From Bacillota bacterium (GTDB lineage: Bacteria > Bacillota > DTU030 > DUMP01): a stretch of DNA of 64,000 nucleotides. Shown one piece after another: positions 45,391 through 52,795 of the stretch. The stretch spans positions 145,967 to 209,966 of the forward strand of contig JASKKP010000001.1 of NCBI GenBank assembly GCA_030154105.1, read 5' to 3'. Below the pieces are notes generated by a model. That model did no database searches. It was given only the letters and a program-made list of their open reading frames with translations, and had not been told where the DNA came from. The position numbers were made by a program, and so were the translations under genes. How positions within the stretch are numbered: the stretch's first letter is position 1; each line of letters starts with the position of its first letter.

Positions 45391-46068
45391 TTAGATGTAG
45401 TATTCCGGCTCGGCGCGACGGTGAGGCGGGCGCTCGCCGATATGCATTGGGGAGGTACCTAAGGAATTTAAGAAGGATTCCCAAGCGGCCACCCGCCGCT
45501 CCAGAAAAGCCAACCTCTCCGCCAGCGGTGCCCAGGCTTCGGCTTCGGCCAGGGCGCGCGGGCGCACGGCCCGTCCAGGTACGCCTACCACGGTAGTTCC
45601 GGGCGCAACGTCCTTGACCACTACCGCGCCCGCGCCGATTTTTGCCCCGTCGCCGATGCGGATGGGCCCCAGTATCTGTGCTCCGGCCCCGATGAAGACG
45701 TTATTACCGACCGTAGGGTGCCGTTTCCCCGTGTGTTTGCCGGTGCCTCCTAAGGTGACGCCGTGGTAAATCGTCACGTTATCGCCGATTTCGGCCGTTT
45801 CGCCGATAACGGTGCCGGCGCCGTGATCGATGAAGAGGTTTTTCCCTATCTTGGCTCCGGGATGGATTTCAATGCCGGTGAGGTGACGGCTGAGTTGGGA
45901 GACAAGCCGCGCTAAGAAACGCAGCTTCCGCTCATACAGCCAGTGGGCGATACGGTGAAAGAAAACAGCATGCAGTCCGGGATAGCAAAGGATAACCTCC
46001 GCTAGGCTGGGCCGTGCCGGGTCCCGGGCCTGGATGGCCCGCGCCAGTTGCCAGAGTTCGGCAATCAT
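45391..46068 (-). CDS. cysE: Serine O-acetyltransferase
   Basis: CysE acetylates serine with acetyl-CoA, the first step of cysteine synthesis. The 225-residue protein has a helical N-terminus, then left-handed beta-helix hexapeptide repeats ([35 protein letters not shown]). The catalytic His/Asp region [18 protein letters not shown] is present. ATG 46068 follows GGAGGAGCTCTTC. Expression is under the cysteine-specific T-box about 150 bases upstream. In many Firmicutes it sits with gltX and cysS; here it is paired with cysK alone. Confidence 0.95.
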   Translation of the reverse strand: MIAELWQLARAIQARDPARPSLAEVILCYPGLHAVFFHRIAHWLYERKLRFLARLVSQLSRHLTGIEIHPGAKIGKNLFIDHGAGTVIGETAEIGDNVTIYHGVTLGGTGKHTGKRHPTVGNNVFIGAGAQILGPIRIGDGAKIGAGAVVVKDVAPGTTVVGVPGRAVRPRALAEAEAWAPLAERLAFLERRVAAWESFLNSLGTSPMHIGERPPHRRAEPEYYI

Positions 46069-46220
46069 GAAGAGCTCCTCCTTTCATGCCCCGCGTCCTA
46101 GAGAAGAACCGGAAGAACCGAGTAAAGCGGTCGGCGTAGCTGTGGCCTTCTTCGTCGTGTTTAGCGCGGGTTTCCGCCGGACATCGCGTGCGCTGCACCA
46201 GGCCCACCTCCTTTCCCAAA

Positions 46221-46252
46221 CAAAAACCTCCGCCTCGGTCAGAGGCGGAGGT
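46221..46252 (-). terminator. T-box terminator before cysE
   Basis: On the minus strand ACCTCCGCCTC pairs with GAGGCGGAGGT around a four-base loop, followed by five T. It competes with the antiterminator formed by the T-box. Confidence 0.88.
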
Positions 46253-46484
46253 CCACTCCGCGGTTCCACTCTGCTTGGGCAATACAAGCCCCGCTCGACA
46301 AGGGGACTACCATCCCCCGCGGCTTTAACGGGCCTTCCCGGCGGCACCTACTCCTTTCGGCGCCGCGGCTCCGGGGTGCACTTCAGCCGACCTTCCTGAG
46401 GGTTGCTTCCAGCCGCCGACAACCCCTCTCTGCCAGGAAGCCTTCAGCTTACTCTACCCCGTCTCTGCCTTCTTCAGCTGGTTT
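46221..46484 (-). ncRNA. T-box leader, cysteine-specific
   Basis: On the minus strand the leader contains a stem I region (CAGAGAGGGGTTG ... GGCTGGAAG) and a specifier loop reading GAAG-TGC-ACC; TGC at 46380-46378 is a Cys codon. The T-box AGAGTGGAACCGCGGAG (46272-46256) pairs with the uncharged tRNA end. A terminator follows. Specificity fits cysE-cysK downstream. Uncharged tRNA-Cys would favour read-through. Confidence 0.93.
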
Positions 46485-46490
46485 AGTAGC

Positions 46491-46519
46491 ATTATAGCAC
46501 TACGGCACAAGTACGTCAA
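46491..46519 (-). promoter_or_regulatory. Sigma-A-type promoter of cysE-cysK
   Basis: On the minus strand TTGACG (46514-46519), a 17-base spacer and a perfect TATAAT (46491-46496). Confidence 0.88.
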
Positions 46520-46530
46520 CCGGCAGGCCG

Positions 46531-46983
46531 CTAGTCTTCCACCTGCGCGATGGCCTGCTGGGGCGAGAGGTTGGCGTAAACCACACCCATAATGCCGGGC
46601 AGGTAACGATCCATGGTGCTCAGGTTGGCGTAAACCAGGTTTTTCACCAGGGCCGGAGTAAGTTCGTCGCCTTCCACGTCGATGGAAGTTTTGTAGCGAA
46701 TTTCTCCGTCGCTAAAATCCAGCTCAAAATTGCCGATGACGAGGCCGTAATTGGCCCGGGTAAGGTACTCGGCCACCGCCAGCCGTTTTGCTTCCGGAAC
46801 TTTAATCGGGCAGACGGAGTAGAAGATAAACTGCTGTTGCTCTTCGCGGGCTTCAGCCCAGCACTGCCAGTTCCCATTGCGGCCGCTGCACGGTAGGCTG
46901 AGAATCGGTTTGCCCTCGATGCGGGCGAACTTCCAGTCATCCTCGATAAAAAATTGGATGGCGGTCGCCAAGATTGGGCCCAT
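46531..46983 (-). CDS. YbjN domain-containing protein
   Basis: This 150-residue soluble protein is of the YbjN type, with a fold like type III secretion chaperones. It reads IQFFIEDDWKFARIEGKPIL, a central strand region with FYSVCPIKVPEAKR, and the typical VAEYLTRANYGLVIGNFELD. Family function is unclear; E. coli YbjN affects stress and motility. ATG 46983 follows TAGGAGGTGGAAAA; upstream in-frame codons are arginine-rich and not conserved. It is transcribed away from the cysteine genes' leader region, in tail-to-head order, and appears to be a single gene. Confidence 0.83.
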   Translation of the reverse strand: MGPILATAIQFFIEDDWKFARIEGKPILSLPCSGRNGNWQCWAEAREEQQQFIFYSVCPIKVPEAKRLAVAEYLTRANYGLVIGNFELDFSDGEIRYKTSIDVEGDELTPALVKNLVYANLSTMDRYLPGIMGVVYANLSPQQAIAQVED

Positions 46984-47180
46984 TTTTCCACCTCCTAGGA
47001 AGAGGGTAATACTCGCATAAGTAGTGACATGTATTCGCCGTCGTGGCGGCAGGTTCCTGCAAGGGGTCCTCTGCCTGTAGTATCGAGCGCGGTGAAGGGT
47101 GGTCTTCACACGGAGGGAAGGATTTTGGCGGCGCACAGCGAAGAACCACCTATAGTGCCAATAGAGCGAGGTGATAGCGC

Positions 47181-48197
47181 ATGGAAATGAGACGGCTCGG
47201 GCGCACGGGCCTTAAGGTTTCTCTTATCGGCTTCGGCGGCATTCCCATTCAAAGGGTAAAGCGGGAAGCAGCGGCGGAGGTTCTCCGGGCGGCGCTGGCG
47301 GCGGGCATCAACTTTTTTGACACGGCGCGGGGCTACACCGACAGTGAGGAAAAGTTCGGCCTGGTCTTGGGAAAGGAAGGGCCGCGCCCCGTCATCGCCA
47401 CGAAATCTATGGCCCGCACGAGAGAGGGTATGGCCGCCGATATTGACCGGAGCTTGAGCAGCCTTAAAGTGGACTATATTGACCTCTACCAGCTCCATAA
47501 CGTTCGCTCGCGGGAGGAACTCCGGCAGGTCCTCGCCCCCGACGGCGCCCTGGCCGCCCTGCGGGAGGCGCAGGCGGCAGGGAAGGTGCGGCACGTGGGC
47601 ATTACCGGGCATGTGGTAGACGTGCTGATGGAAGCCGTCCGGACGGGGGAGTTCGAGACGGTGCAGTTCCCCTTTAATGCGGTGGAAAAGGAAGGAGCGG
47701 CGCGGCTACTACCCCTGGCTGAAAAACTGGACCTGGGCGTGATTGTAATGAAACCCCTGGCCGGCGGGGCCTTGCGACCGGTGCGGTCGGCGCTACGCTT
47801 TCTCTTCGACTACCCGGTTTCCACCATCATTCCCGGCGCCGATTCCGTGGCCCAGGTGAAAGAAAATGCCGCCCTAGGGGTCGACCCCGTCCCGCTGACC
47901 CCAGCCGAGAGGGAGGAGTTGGCCCGGCAGATCGAGAGGCTGGGCAACCGTTTTTGCCGTCGCTGCGAGTACTGCTTGCCCTGCCCGCAGGGGATAAACA
48001 TCCCGTTCATTTTTGTGCTCGACGGGTATTGGACGCGCTACGGGCTGCAAGAGTGGGCGGAGGAACGGTATAGGGCGCTCGACGTCCGGGCGGATGCCTG
48101 CGTGGAGTGCGGTACCTGCGAAAGCCGCTGTCCGTACAATTTGCCCATCCGCGAGCTCTTAAAGGAAGCTCAAGACCATTTGAGCCGGGCCAAATGA
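47181..48197 (+). CDS. Aldo/keto reductase with C-terminal 4Fe-4S domain (copy 1)
   Basis: This 338-residue protein has an aldo/keto reductase barrel with the catalytic tetrad visible: Asp and Tyr in FFDTARGYTD, Lys in VIATKSMA, His in YQLHNV. The C-terminus holds cysteines in FCRRCEYCLPCPQG and CVECGTCESRCPYNLPI, a ferredoxin-like arrangement that probably binds one 4Fe-4S cluster. Such fusions are common in anaerobes; the substrate is unknown, and electrons may come from ferredoxin instead of NADPH. ATG 47181 follows GAGGTG; ATG 47187 is possible. A second fusion of the same type lies at 52796. Confidence 0.88.
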   Translation: MEMRRLGRTGLKVSLIGFGGIPIQRVKREAAAEVLRAALAAGINFFDTARGYTDSEEKFGLVLGKEGPRPVIATKSMARTREGMAADIDRSLSSLKVDYIDLYQLHNVRSREELRQVLAPDGALAALREAQAAGKVRHVGITGHVVDVLMEAVRTGEFETVQFPFNAVEKEGAARLLPLAEKLDLGVIVMKPLAGGALRPVRSALRFLFDYPVSTIIPGADSVAQVKENAALGVDPVPLTPAEREELARQIERLGNRFCRRCEYCLPCPQGINIPFIFVLDGYWTRYGLQEWAEERYRALDVRADACVECGTCESRCPYNLPIRELLKEAQDHLSRAK

Positions 48198-48262
48198 AAG
48201 GGGATGTCCCTATCTTTGCTACTTTGTACCTCGCTTCAGCCCGCTTTTAGCATTAGACGAGG

Positions 48263-48291
48263 TTGACAGGAGTTTACACGGGTAAAATAAT
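48263..48291 (+). promoter_or_regulatory. Sigma-A-type promoter of the MntA/HepT pair
   Basis: Perfect TTGACA (48263-48268), 17-base spacer, AATAAT (48286-48291), about 33 bases before the first gene. Confidence 0.72.
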
Positions 48292-48324
48292 AAAAGAGCA
48301 ACACTTTTGTAAAGAAGGGCCAAT

Positions 48325-48750
48325 ATGAATCAACTGGTTTTAAGTGGCGTATGTCAACGTTTGGGCGTAGCTCTGGTCTACCTGTTTGGTTCTCAGGCTG
48401 AAAACGGCCTAAAGCTTCTCCAGGGTGAAAAAGTCAGGATAACAGACCCGTTAGCGGATCTCGATGTCGGCATAGTAACTGAAAAGCCATTGCCTTCCGG
48501 AGCTGAGCGTTGTCGCTTGTACGCCGAGCTCCACAATGCCTTCCAAGATGTATTCGCGCCGTTCCCCGTAGACTTGACTTTGCTTGAGGAGAACCATGCT
48601 GTCTTCCAGGCTGAGGCGATAAAAGGAATATGCGTCTTCTCGAGCAGTCAGGAGCGTCGTGACCAATACGAAATGAACGTTCTGCGCCGAGCTGCCGATT
48701 TTCGACCTTTCCTTGAAAAGTTCTTTGAAGAGGCTCTGGAGGGGGTGTAG
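48325..48750 (+). CDS. MntA-like minimal nucleotidyltransferase (antitoxin)
   Basis: This 141-residue protein has the nucleotidyltransferase motif GS ... DLD: LVYLFGSQAENG followed, after an unusually long insert, by PLADLDVGIV. A third acidic strand lies in PVDLTLLEE. MntA antitoxins of the HepT-MntA type use this fold to transfer AMP groups to a tyrosine of HepT. The next gene, three bases downstream, is a HepT-like protein, which supports that role. ATG follows AAGAAGGGCCAAT. The antitoxin comes first, as in several described pairs. Confidence 0.85.
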   Translation: MNQLVLSGVCQRLGVALVYLFGSQAENGLKLLQGEKVRITDPLADLDVGIVTEKPLPSGAERCRLYAELHNAFQDVFAPFPVDLTLLEENHAVFQAEAIKGICVFSSSQERRDQYEMNVLRRAADFRPFLEKFFEEALEGV

Positions 48751-48753
48751 GGG

Positions 48754-49200
48754 GTGGAACTCAACCGGGTTTTGCTAGAACAACGGCTGGTGATGCTACA
48801 GGGTTATCTTGAGGAACTGGAGAAATTGGCCCAGATCGATAGGCAAGAGTTCGTTTCGAACAAGATTATAGTTGCCGCCGCTGAAAGCTACCTCCGGCGC
48901 TCCCTGGAAGTTGTCTTCGATATAGGCCGGCATATCCTGGCCAAGAGCGGCCTGGTTGACCTGGCCTCGGAATACAAAACTATAGCGCGTGGGCTGGTGA
49001 GCAAAGGTGTTGTAGCCCCGGAACTGGGCGAAAAGCTGACTCAGATGGCCGGATACCGCAACCGTCTGGTTCATCTCTACCACCAGGTAACTGACGAAGA
49101 ACTCTACGAAATAATCAGCCATGATTTACCTGATTTCCGCGCGTTCTTGCACGCGATCAAGAACATTTTGGCCGGGCCAGGCCGGCTGCCCGAAGCTTGA
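48754..49200 (+). CDS. HepT-like ribonuclease toxin (DUF86)
   Basis: This 148-residue helical protein of the HEPN/DUF86 family has the RX4-6HXY toxin motif near residue 110, in YRNRLVHLYHQVTDEELYEI. In HepT-MntA systems the Arg and His cut RNA and the Tyr is AMPylated by MntA to silence it. All three residues are present, so the toxin looks intact. GTG 48754 follows GGGGGTGTAGGG, three bases after the mntA-like stop, so the pair is one transcription unit. Confidence 0.87.
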   Translation: MELNRVLLEQRLVMLQGYLEELEKLAQIDRQEFVSNKIIVAAAESYLRRSLEVVFDIGRHILAKSGLVDLASEYKTIARGLVSKGVVAPELGEKLTQMAGYRNRLVHLYHQVTDEELYEIISHDLPDFRAFLHAIKNILAGPGRLPEA

Positions 49201-49225
49201 CGAAAATGGCCGATCGTGGTAAAAT
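49197..49225 (+). promoter_or_regulatory. Sigma-A-type promoter of the trpP T-box leader
   Basis: TTGACG (49197-49202), 17-base spacer, TAAAAT (49220-49225). The -35 overlaps the HepT stop codon. Confidence 0.82.
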
Positions 49226-49231
49226 GAAAAA

Positions 49232-49532
49232 CAATAAAGAGATAACTTCAATGATCGGGAAGAGTAGGCCGCGCTGACGCTTCCAGAGAGCCGGGGCGGG
49301 TGGGAATCCGGCAGCGCAAACGTCGGCCGAATGGACCCGGGAGAAGCAGATCGAAACGCGCCTTTAGCTCAGCTTGGCCGAGAGGCGCGGAGTAGTGGCT
49401 GCCGGCCGTCCGCCGTTAACCGGACAGGGTATCGGGCGTAAGCCCCGTACCCGGTGAGGGGGGCCTTTAGGGCCCAAGTAGGGTGGCACCGCGAGCAGAC
49501 CTCTCGTCCCTTTTCGGGGCGAGGGGTTTTTT
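49232..49532 (+). ncRNA. T-box leader, tryptophan-specific
   Basis: Stem I begins near 49280 (CCAGAGAGCCGGGG, GGTGGGAATCC). The specifier loop reads CGAATGGACC, with TGG (49332-49334) a Trp codon. The T-box AGGGTGGCACCGCG lies at 49480-49493. A terminator hairpin follows. The downstream gene is a TrpP-type transporter, matching the Trp codon. Confidence 0.94.
49500..49532 (+). terminator. T-box terminator before trpP
   Basis: CCTCTCGTCCC pairs with GGGGCGAGGGG (two G-U pairs) around TTTTC, followed by six T. Confidence 0.88.
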
Positions 49533-49619
49533 GTTACCCGTGGGGAGGTGAACGGCATGACGTGAAGGGCGGAGCGCGTACCGCCAATTATAGCCATTTC
49601 CGCTGGAGGAGGATTTACA

Positions 49620-50149
49620 TGAAGGTTAAAGAAATGGCCGTTACCGCCCTTTTCTTGGCCTTAGGTTTTGTGCTCCACCAAATTACGGTAGGGCTTTTGG
49701 CCGGGATGAAACCGGACTTCGTCATTACCATGCTGTTTGTTTCATTTCTCATCCTCCGCAACGCGCGCTTGACCTTGCCCGCCGGCCTGGCGGCTGGAAT
49801 CATCGCCGCCCTTACCACTTCCATGCCGGGTGGGCAACTACCGAACATCATCGATAAGCTGATAACCGCTGCGGTGGCCATGGGCATCATTAAGGCTCTG
49901 TCCGGGCACCTCAACGATTACCTGCTGGCGGCAGTCGTGGGCTTCGTCGGTACCATCGTCAGCGGCCTGGCCTTTATCAGCTCTCTGGCCGTCATTATCG
50001 GTTTGCCGGCCCCGTTCATGGCCCTCTTCGTGACCGTCGTACTTCCGACGGCGGCCATCAACACCTTCCTGACCCCCTTCCTGTACGGCATTGCCCTGGC
50101 CCCTGCGCGCTCCCTGGGCCTGGTAGGGCAAAGCAGGCATTCGGCGTAG
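49620..50149 (+). CDS. trpP: Tryptophan transporter TrpP (YhaG family)
   Basis: This 176-residue membrane protein has about five hydrophobic segments and the TrpP pattern: VKEMAVTALFLALGFVLHQI, GMKPDFVITMLFVSFLIL, and a TTSMPGGQLPNIIDKLITA loop. In Bacillus, TrpP takes up tryptophan under TRAP control. Here control is by a Trp T-box, which strongly supports the substrate. ATG 49620 follows GGAGGAGGATTTAC. The gene ends in a strong terminator and appears monocistronic. Confidence 0.92.
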
Positions 50150-50210
50150 GATGGTGTAAAAAGCTCCAGGCGAGCATTAAGCCCAACCGCATACTAAACC
50201 CGGTTCCATT

Positions 50211-50243
50211 GCCTCCGGATTGCTTCGGCCGGAGGCGTTTTTT
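50211..50243 (+). terminator. Intrinsic terminator of trpP
   Basis: GCCTCCGG pairs with CCGGAGGC (50229-50236), followed by G and six T. The remaining gap to 50460 holds no recognisable gene or RNA element. Confidence 0.88.
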
Positions 50244-50460
50244 CTTTCGCCTGCATCCTTGCTTGACCGGAAACTCGGCCAGCCTTTCCAGCTTCTGCGT
50301 TCAGCTGAGCGGTGCTGCCAGGGGTTTAGCCTGAAGTTGACCGAAACTCTTTTTCTCCCGGTGAGGGAACTTTTTTCTTTCTAAAGCGTCATATTGACGG
50401 TGGGCTTTTGTGGACAAGGGCGAATAACTAAAACGCCGGCCCGCGAAGGAGGCGAAAGAA

Positions 50461-50655
50461 GTGGACAAGACTTGCCTTTCCTGTGGTCAGCCGCTGGAGC
50501 TCCTCGGGCGGAGGCAATTCCGGGTGGGCGGAACGACCGGCGGCTGGAAACTGCTCTTCGGCGAATGGGCCGAGCTGGGGGAAGAGCTGGTCGACTTTGA
50601 AGTCTGGGCTTGCCCGGGGTGCCGCAAAGTGGAGTTCTACTTGCCGGAGAAATAA
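50461..50655 (+). CDS. Small zinc-ribbon protein
   Basis: This 64-residue protein has two CxxC knuckles: CLSCGQPLELLG at the start and ACPGCRKVEFYLPEK at the end, a single zinc-ribbon fold. The middle (GWKLLFGEWAELGEELVDFE) is aromatic and acidic. Similar small proteins are widespread in Clostridia and have no known role. GTG 50461 is preceded by AAGGAGGCGAAAGAA. It stands alone between trpP and the reverse-strand ylmH. Confidence 0.75.
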   Translation: MDKTCLSCGQPLELLGRRQFRVGGTTGGWKLLFGEWAELGEELVDFEVWACPGCRKVEFYLPEK

Positions 50656-50731
50656 GGTTCAAGGCCGGGGAAAAAGCGATTTTCAGCCTGCCTTTTTCCT
50701 GAGATTGCGGCGGGCAGAGCCTCGCTGCCTT

Positions 50732-51499
50732 TTAAAGATAGCGCTCGAGGATGGCGACTACCCGCCCTTTTTTGGTCGTGCCGCCGAGCTCAACCAGGCG
50801 GGCCCGGCCCAGGCCGCGCACGGAGAGGATGGCCCCCGGAGGAACCGGAAATGCCGGATCGGTCACCGGCTCGAAGTTTACCTCGACGCGTTCCCCGGTA
50901 ATAATTGGGACGGCTTTGGTGCGCGACAGCCCGAAGGCGGCCGCCACAATGCTATCGAGCCGCGGTGAGGCTAGCGTGGTGCGGATTTCCTTAACCCGGC
51001 GCGGTGGCGGGGTAAGTTCCGCCAGCGGCAGAGGGGCGACGTTTACCGGCGCGCGGCCGGCGCTTTTCAGATTGCCGGCTATATAAGGAGCGATTTCTTT
51101 AAGCACCAGCACCTGGGCGCGCTCCTCTTCTACCAGGATGTCGCCCACCTGCTCCCGCTTGATCCCCAACCCCAAGATGGCCCCCAGGAGGTCGCGGTGG
51201 CGGAGAGCGTAAAAGCGCGCCGGCCAAGTTAGGAGAAGGGCCGCAAAGGGCGGAGCAGCGGAGAGCTCCGCCTCCGGATCGAGGTATTCCGGGCAGAGGA
51301 GGAGCACCCGGCGCTCGGCGTCGGCATAGCCGCCGCTTAAGGCGAAGCGCAGGTCCGGGGCTTTGCGCTCCAGATAGCGGGTGGCATGAGCTACCTCGGC
51401 CGGGTCGAGAAAAGGCGTGCTGCGGGCCCGGCCCGTACGGCGTACCCAGGCGGCCATATCTTCCAGGCGCGCCTCAAGGAATTTCCGTTCTTCTTCCAC
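50732..51499 (-). CDS. ylmH: YlmH family RNA-binding S4-domain protein
   Basis: This 255-residue protein has a YlmH N-terminal region with FALSGGYADAERRVLLLCP and LGAILGLGIKREQVGDILV. A C-terminal S4 RNA-binding domain follows (RLDSIVAAAFGLSRTKAVPI, GERVEVNFEPV). YlmH acts on stalled 50S ribosomal subunits with peptidyl-tRNA and is otherwise linked to the ylm cell-division cluster. None of that cluster is beside it here. GTG 51499 has GAAGGGAAG upstream. Confidence 0.9.
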   Translation of the reverse strand: MEEERKFLEARLEDMAAWVRRTGRARSTPFLDPAEVAHATRYLERKAPDLRFALSGGYADAERRVLLLCPEYLDPEAELSAAPPFAALLLTWPARFYALRHRDLLGAILGLGIKREQVGDILVEEERAQVLVLKEIAPYIAGNLKSAGRAPVNVAPLPLAELTPPPRRVKEIRTTLASPRLDSIVAAAFGLSRTKAVPIITGERVEVNFEPVTDPAFPVPPGAILSVRGLGRARLVELGGTTKKGRVVAILERYL

Positions 51500-51568
51500 G
51501 GCTTCCCTTCTTTCTCCAATGGGAGTTGTGGTCTAAAAGCGGACTGCGGCCTTAGACCGTCCGAACCG

Positions 51569-52240
51569 TTAGTTTAGCCGGCGCCAGAGAAGGTAGGAAT
51601 GGACAACGGGAATAATCCCGGCGGCGGTGAGGGCGATAAGGAGCAGGGGAGTGCCTACGGCGGCCGGGAGAAATGCCGCTGCCGCCCCGGCCAGCCCGGC
51701 TACCACCCAGATGCGCGCCGCCGCGCGGTGGGTCTTCTGCCAGACCTCCTCGCTGGCCAGCGTCCAGGGGGTCTTGATGCCCACAAAGTAATTGTAACGG
51801 ATTTGCCCCATTACGTTGCCCAGGAGAATAAAGAGGAGCGGCAGTCCCAAGCGGAAGAACCACGTGGGGCCGGATATATACCCCAGTGCCGTCCCCAGAA
51901 TGGCCAGCTGCAGGAGACACATGAAGAGCACCAAGAGAGCCTTCAGGAACCGGTACGTACCGGCGAAGCGCGCGTAGTTCGCCCGGCGCGGATCAATAAG
52001 GGGCAGTACCAGGAACAACAGGTAGAGGCCGGCCGTAAGCATGGGTTGGAAAAATACGGCGAAGGTGCGGCTGGCATACCCGTCCACCTCGCCCCGCAGG
52101 TTCCAGTGGCTGGGCACTTGCTCCGGGAGACGGGGAGCGAGGTACAACCCCAGAAGGAATGTCCCTGCGATGATCAACCAAAGGGGCCAGTCTTTCTTGA
52201 TTTCCCTCCAGCTCAAACGGTAGGTGTTCTCAGAGTTCAC
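51569..52240 (-). CDS. sdpI: SdpI-family integral membrane protein
   Basis: This 223-residue membrane protein has about six helices. It shows the SdpI/DUF1648 features: an N-terminal helix, then RLPEQVPSHWNLRGEVDGYA, and later MGQIRYNYFVGIKTPWTLAS and VWQKTHRAAA. In Bacillus SdpI gives immunity to the SdpC toxin and sequesters SdpR at the membrane. Here it overlaps the sdpR-like gene by 11 bases, so the repressor-membrane sensor pair is conserved although no sdpABC toxin genes are present. The start is GTG 52240. Confidence 0.88.
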   Translation of the reverse strand: MNSENTYRLSWREIKKDWPLWLIIAGTFLLGLYLAPRLPEQVPSHWNLRGEVDGYASRTFAVFFQPMLTAGLYLLFLVLPLIDPRRANYARFAGTYRFLKALLVLFMCLLQLAILGTALGYISGPTWFFRLGLPLLFILLGNVMGQIRYNYFVGIKTPWTLASEEVWQKTHRAAARIWVVAGLAGAAAAFLPAAVGTPLLLIALTAAGIIPVVHSYLLWRRLN

Positions 52241-52562
52241 GTTTACCCTCCTCCTGCGGATTTTCCGGGGCCGTGGAATTGTCCTTCACTTTGGCTGCGG
52301 TAAGTTCCAGCAGCCAGGCCAGAGCTTCCTGGAAAACGGTGGTGTTCAGCGAATAGACGATGTTTTGGCCCTGGCGTTCGTCGCTCACCAGGCCGGCCTG
52401 TTTCAAGATGTTCAGGTGGTGCGAGATACTGGGTTTGGAGATGGAGAAGTGGGCGGCGATTTCCCCCGCCGTAAGATCCCTCTCCCGCAGGAGTTCCAGT
52501 ATGCGCCTGCGTGTACCGTCGGCCAGGGCCTTGAACATCAAATTAAACGGCGTAAGCACCAC
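52230..52562 (-). CDS. sdpR: ArsR-family repressor, SdpR-like
   Basis: This 110-residue winged-helix repressor reads MFKALADGTRRRILELLRER, LTAGEIAAHFSISKPSISHH (recognition helix) and LNILKQAGLV. There is no metal-binding CxC, which places it with SdpR and not with metal-sensing ArsR. GTG 52562 has AAGGGGG just upstream, and an internal Met (MFKALADG) is an alternative start. A consensus promoter and a palindromic operator lie 40-90 bases upstream, suggesting autoregulation. It is coupled to sdpI. Confidence 0.9.
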   Translation of the reverse strand: MVLTPFNLMFKALADGTRRRILELLRERDLTAGEIAAHFSISKPSISHHLNILKQAGLVSDERQGQNIVYSLNTTVFQEALAWLLELTAAKVKDNSTAPENPQEEGKREL

Positions 52563-52599
52563 GCCCCCTTCCTTGCCCGGTTTCCGGCGCCGAACTTAG

Positions 52600-52613
52600 A
52601 TGTTTAGAAACAT
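52600..52613 (-). promoter_or_regulatory. Palindromic operator of sdpRI
   Basis: ATGTTTAGAAACAT is a perfect 14-base palindrome inside a wider TTAGA...TCTAA frame, 15 bases downstream of the -10 box. A second, imperfect ACATGTTTGGTTAG lies upstream of the -35 near 52663. Autoregulation by SdpR is the simplest reading. Confidence 0.6.
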
Positions 52614-52627
52614 GTCTAACTAAGCCC

Positions 52628-52657
52628 ATTATACGGCGCCGGCTCATCGCCTGTCAA
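52628..52657 (-). promoter_or_regulatory. Sigma-A-type promoter of sdpRI
   Basis: On the minus strand TTGACA (52652-52657), an 18-base spacer and TATAAT (52628-52633), both perfect. Confidence 0.88.
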
Positions 52658-52795
52658 CGCCACATGTTTGGTTAGGCTTCCGGCAAAGTTCGGCGCGGGG
52701 GAGGAAGAACGGAAAGCAGCAGGAAATCACGCGGTACGGCGAGAATAGGGCGAAGAGGCCGGAAATGCCAACTTTCAGGAAAGGACGGGTGAGGG

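Noticed and set aside
51530-51558. Terminator for sdpI from the GGTCTAA/TTAGACC hairpin
   Set aside because: The stem is only seven pairs with a long loop and no T-run on the minus strand.
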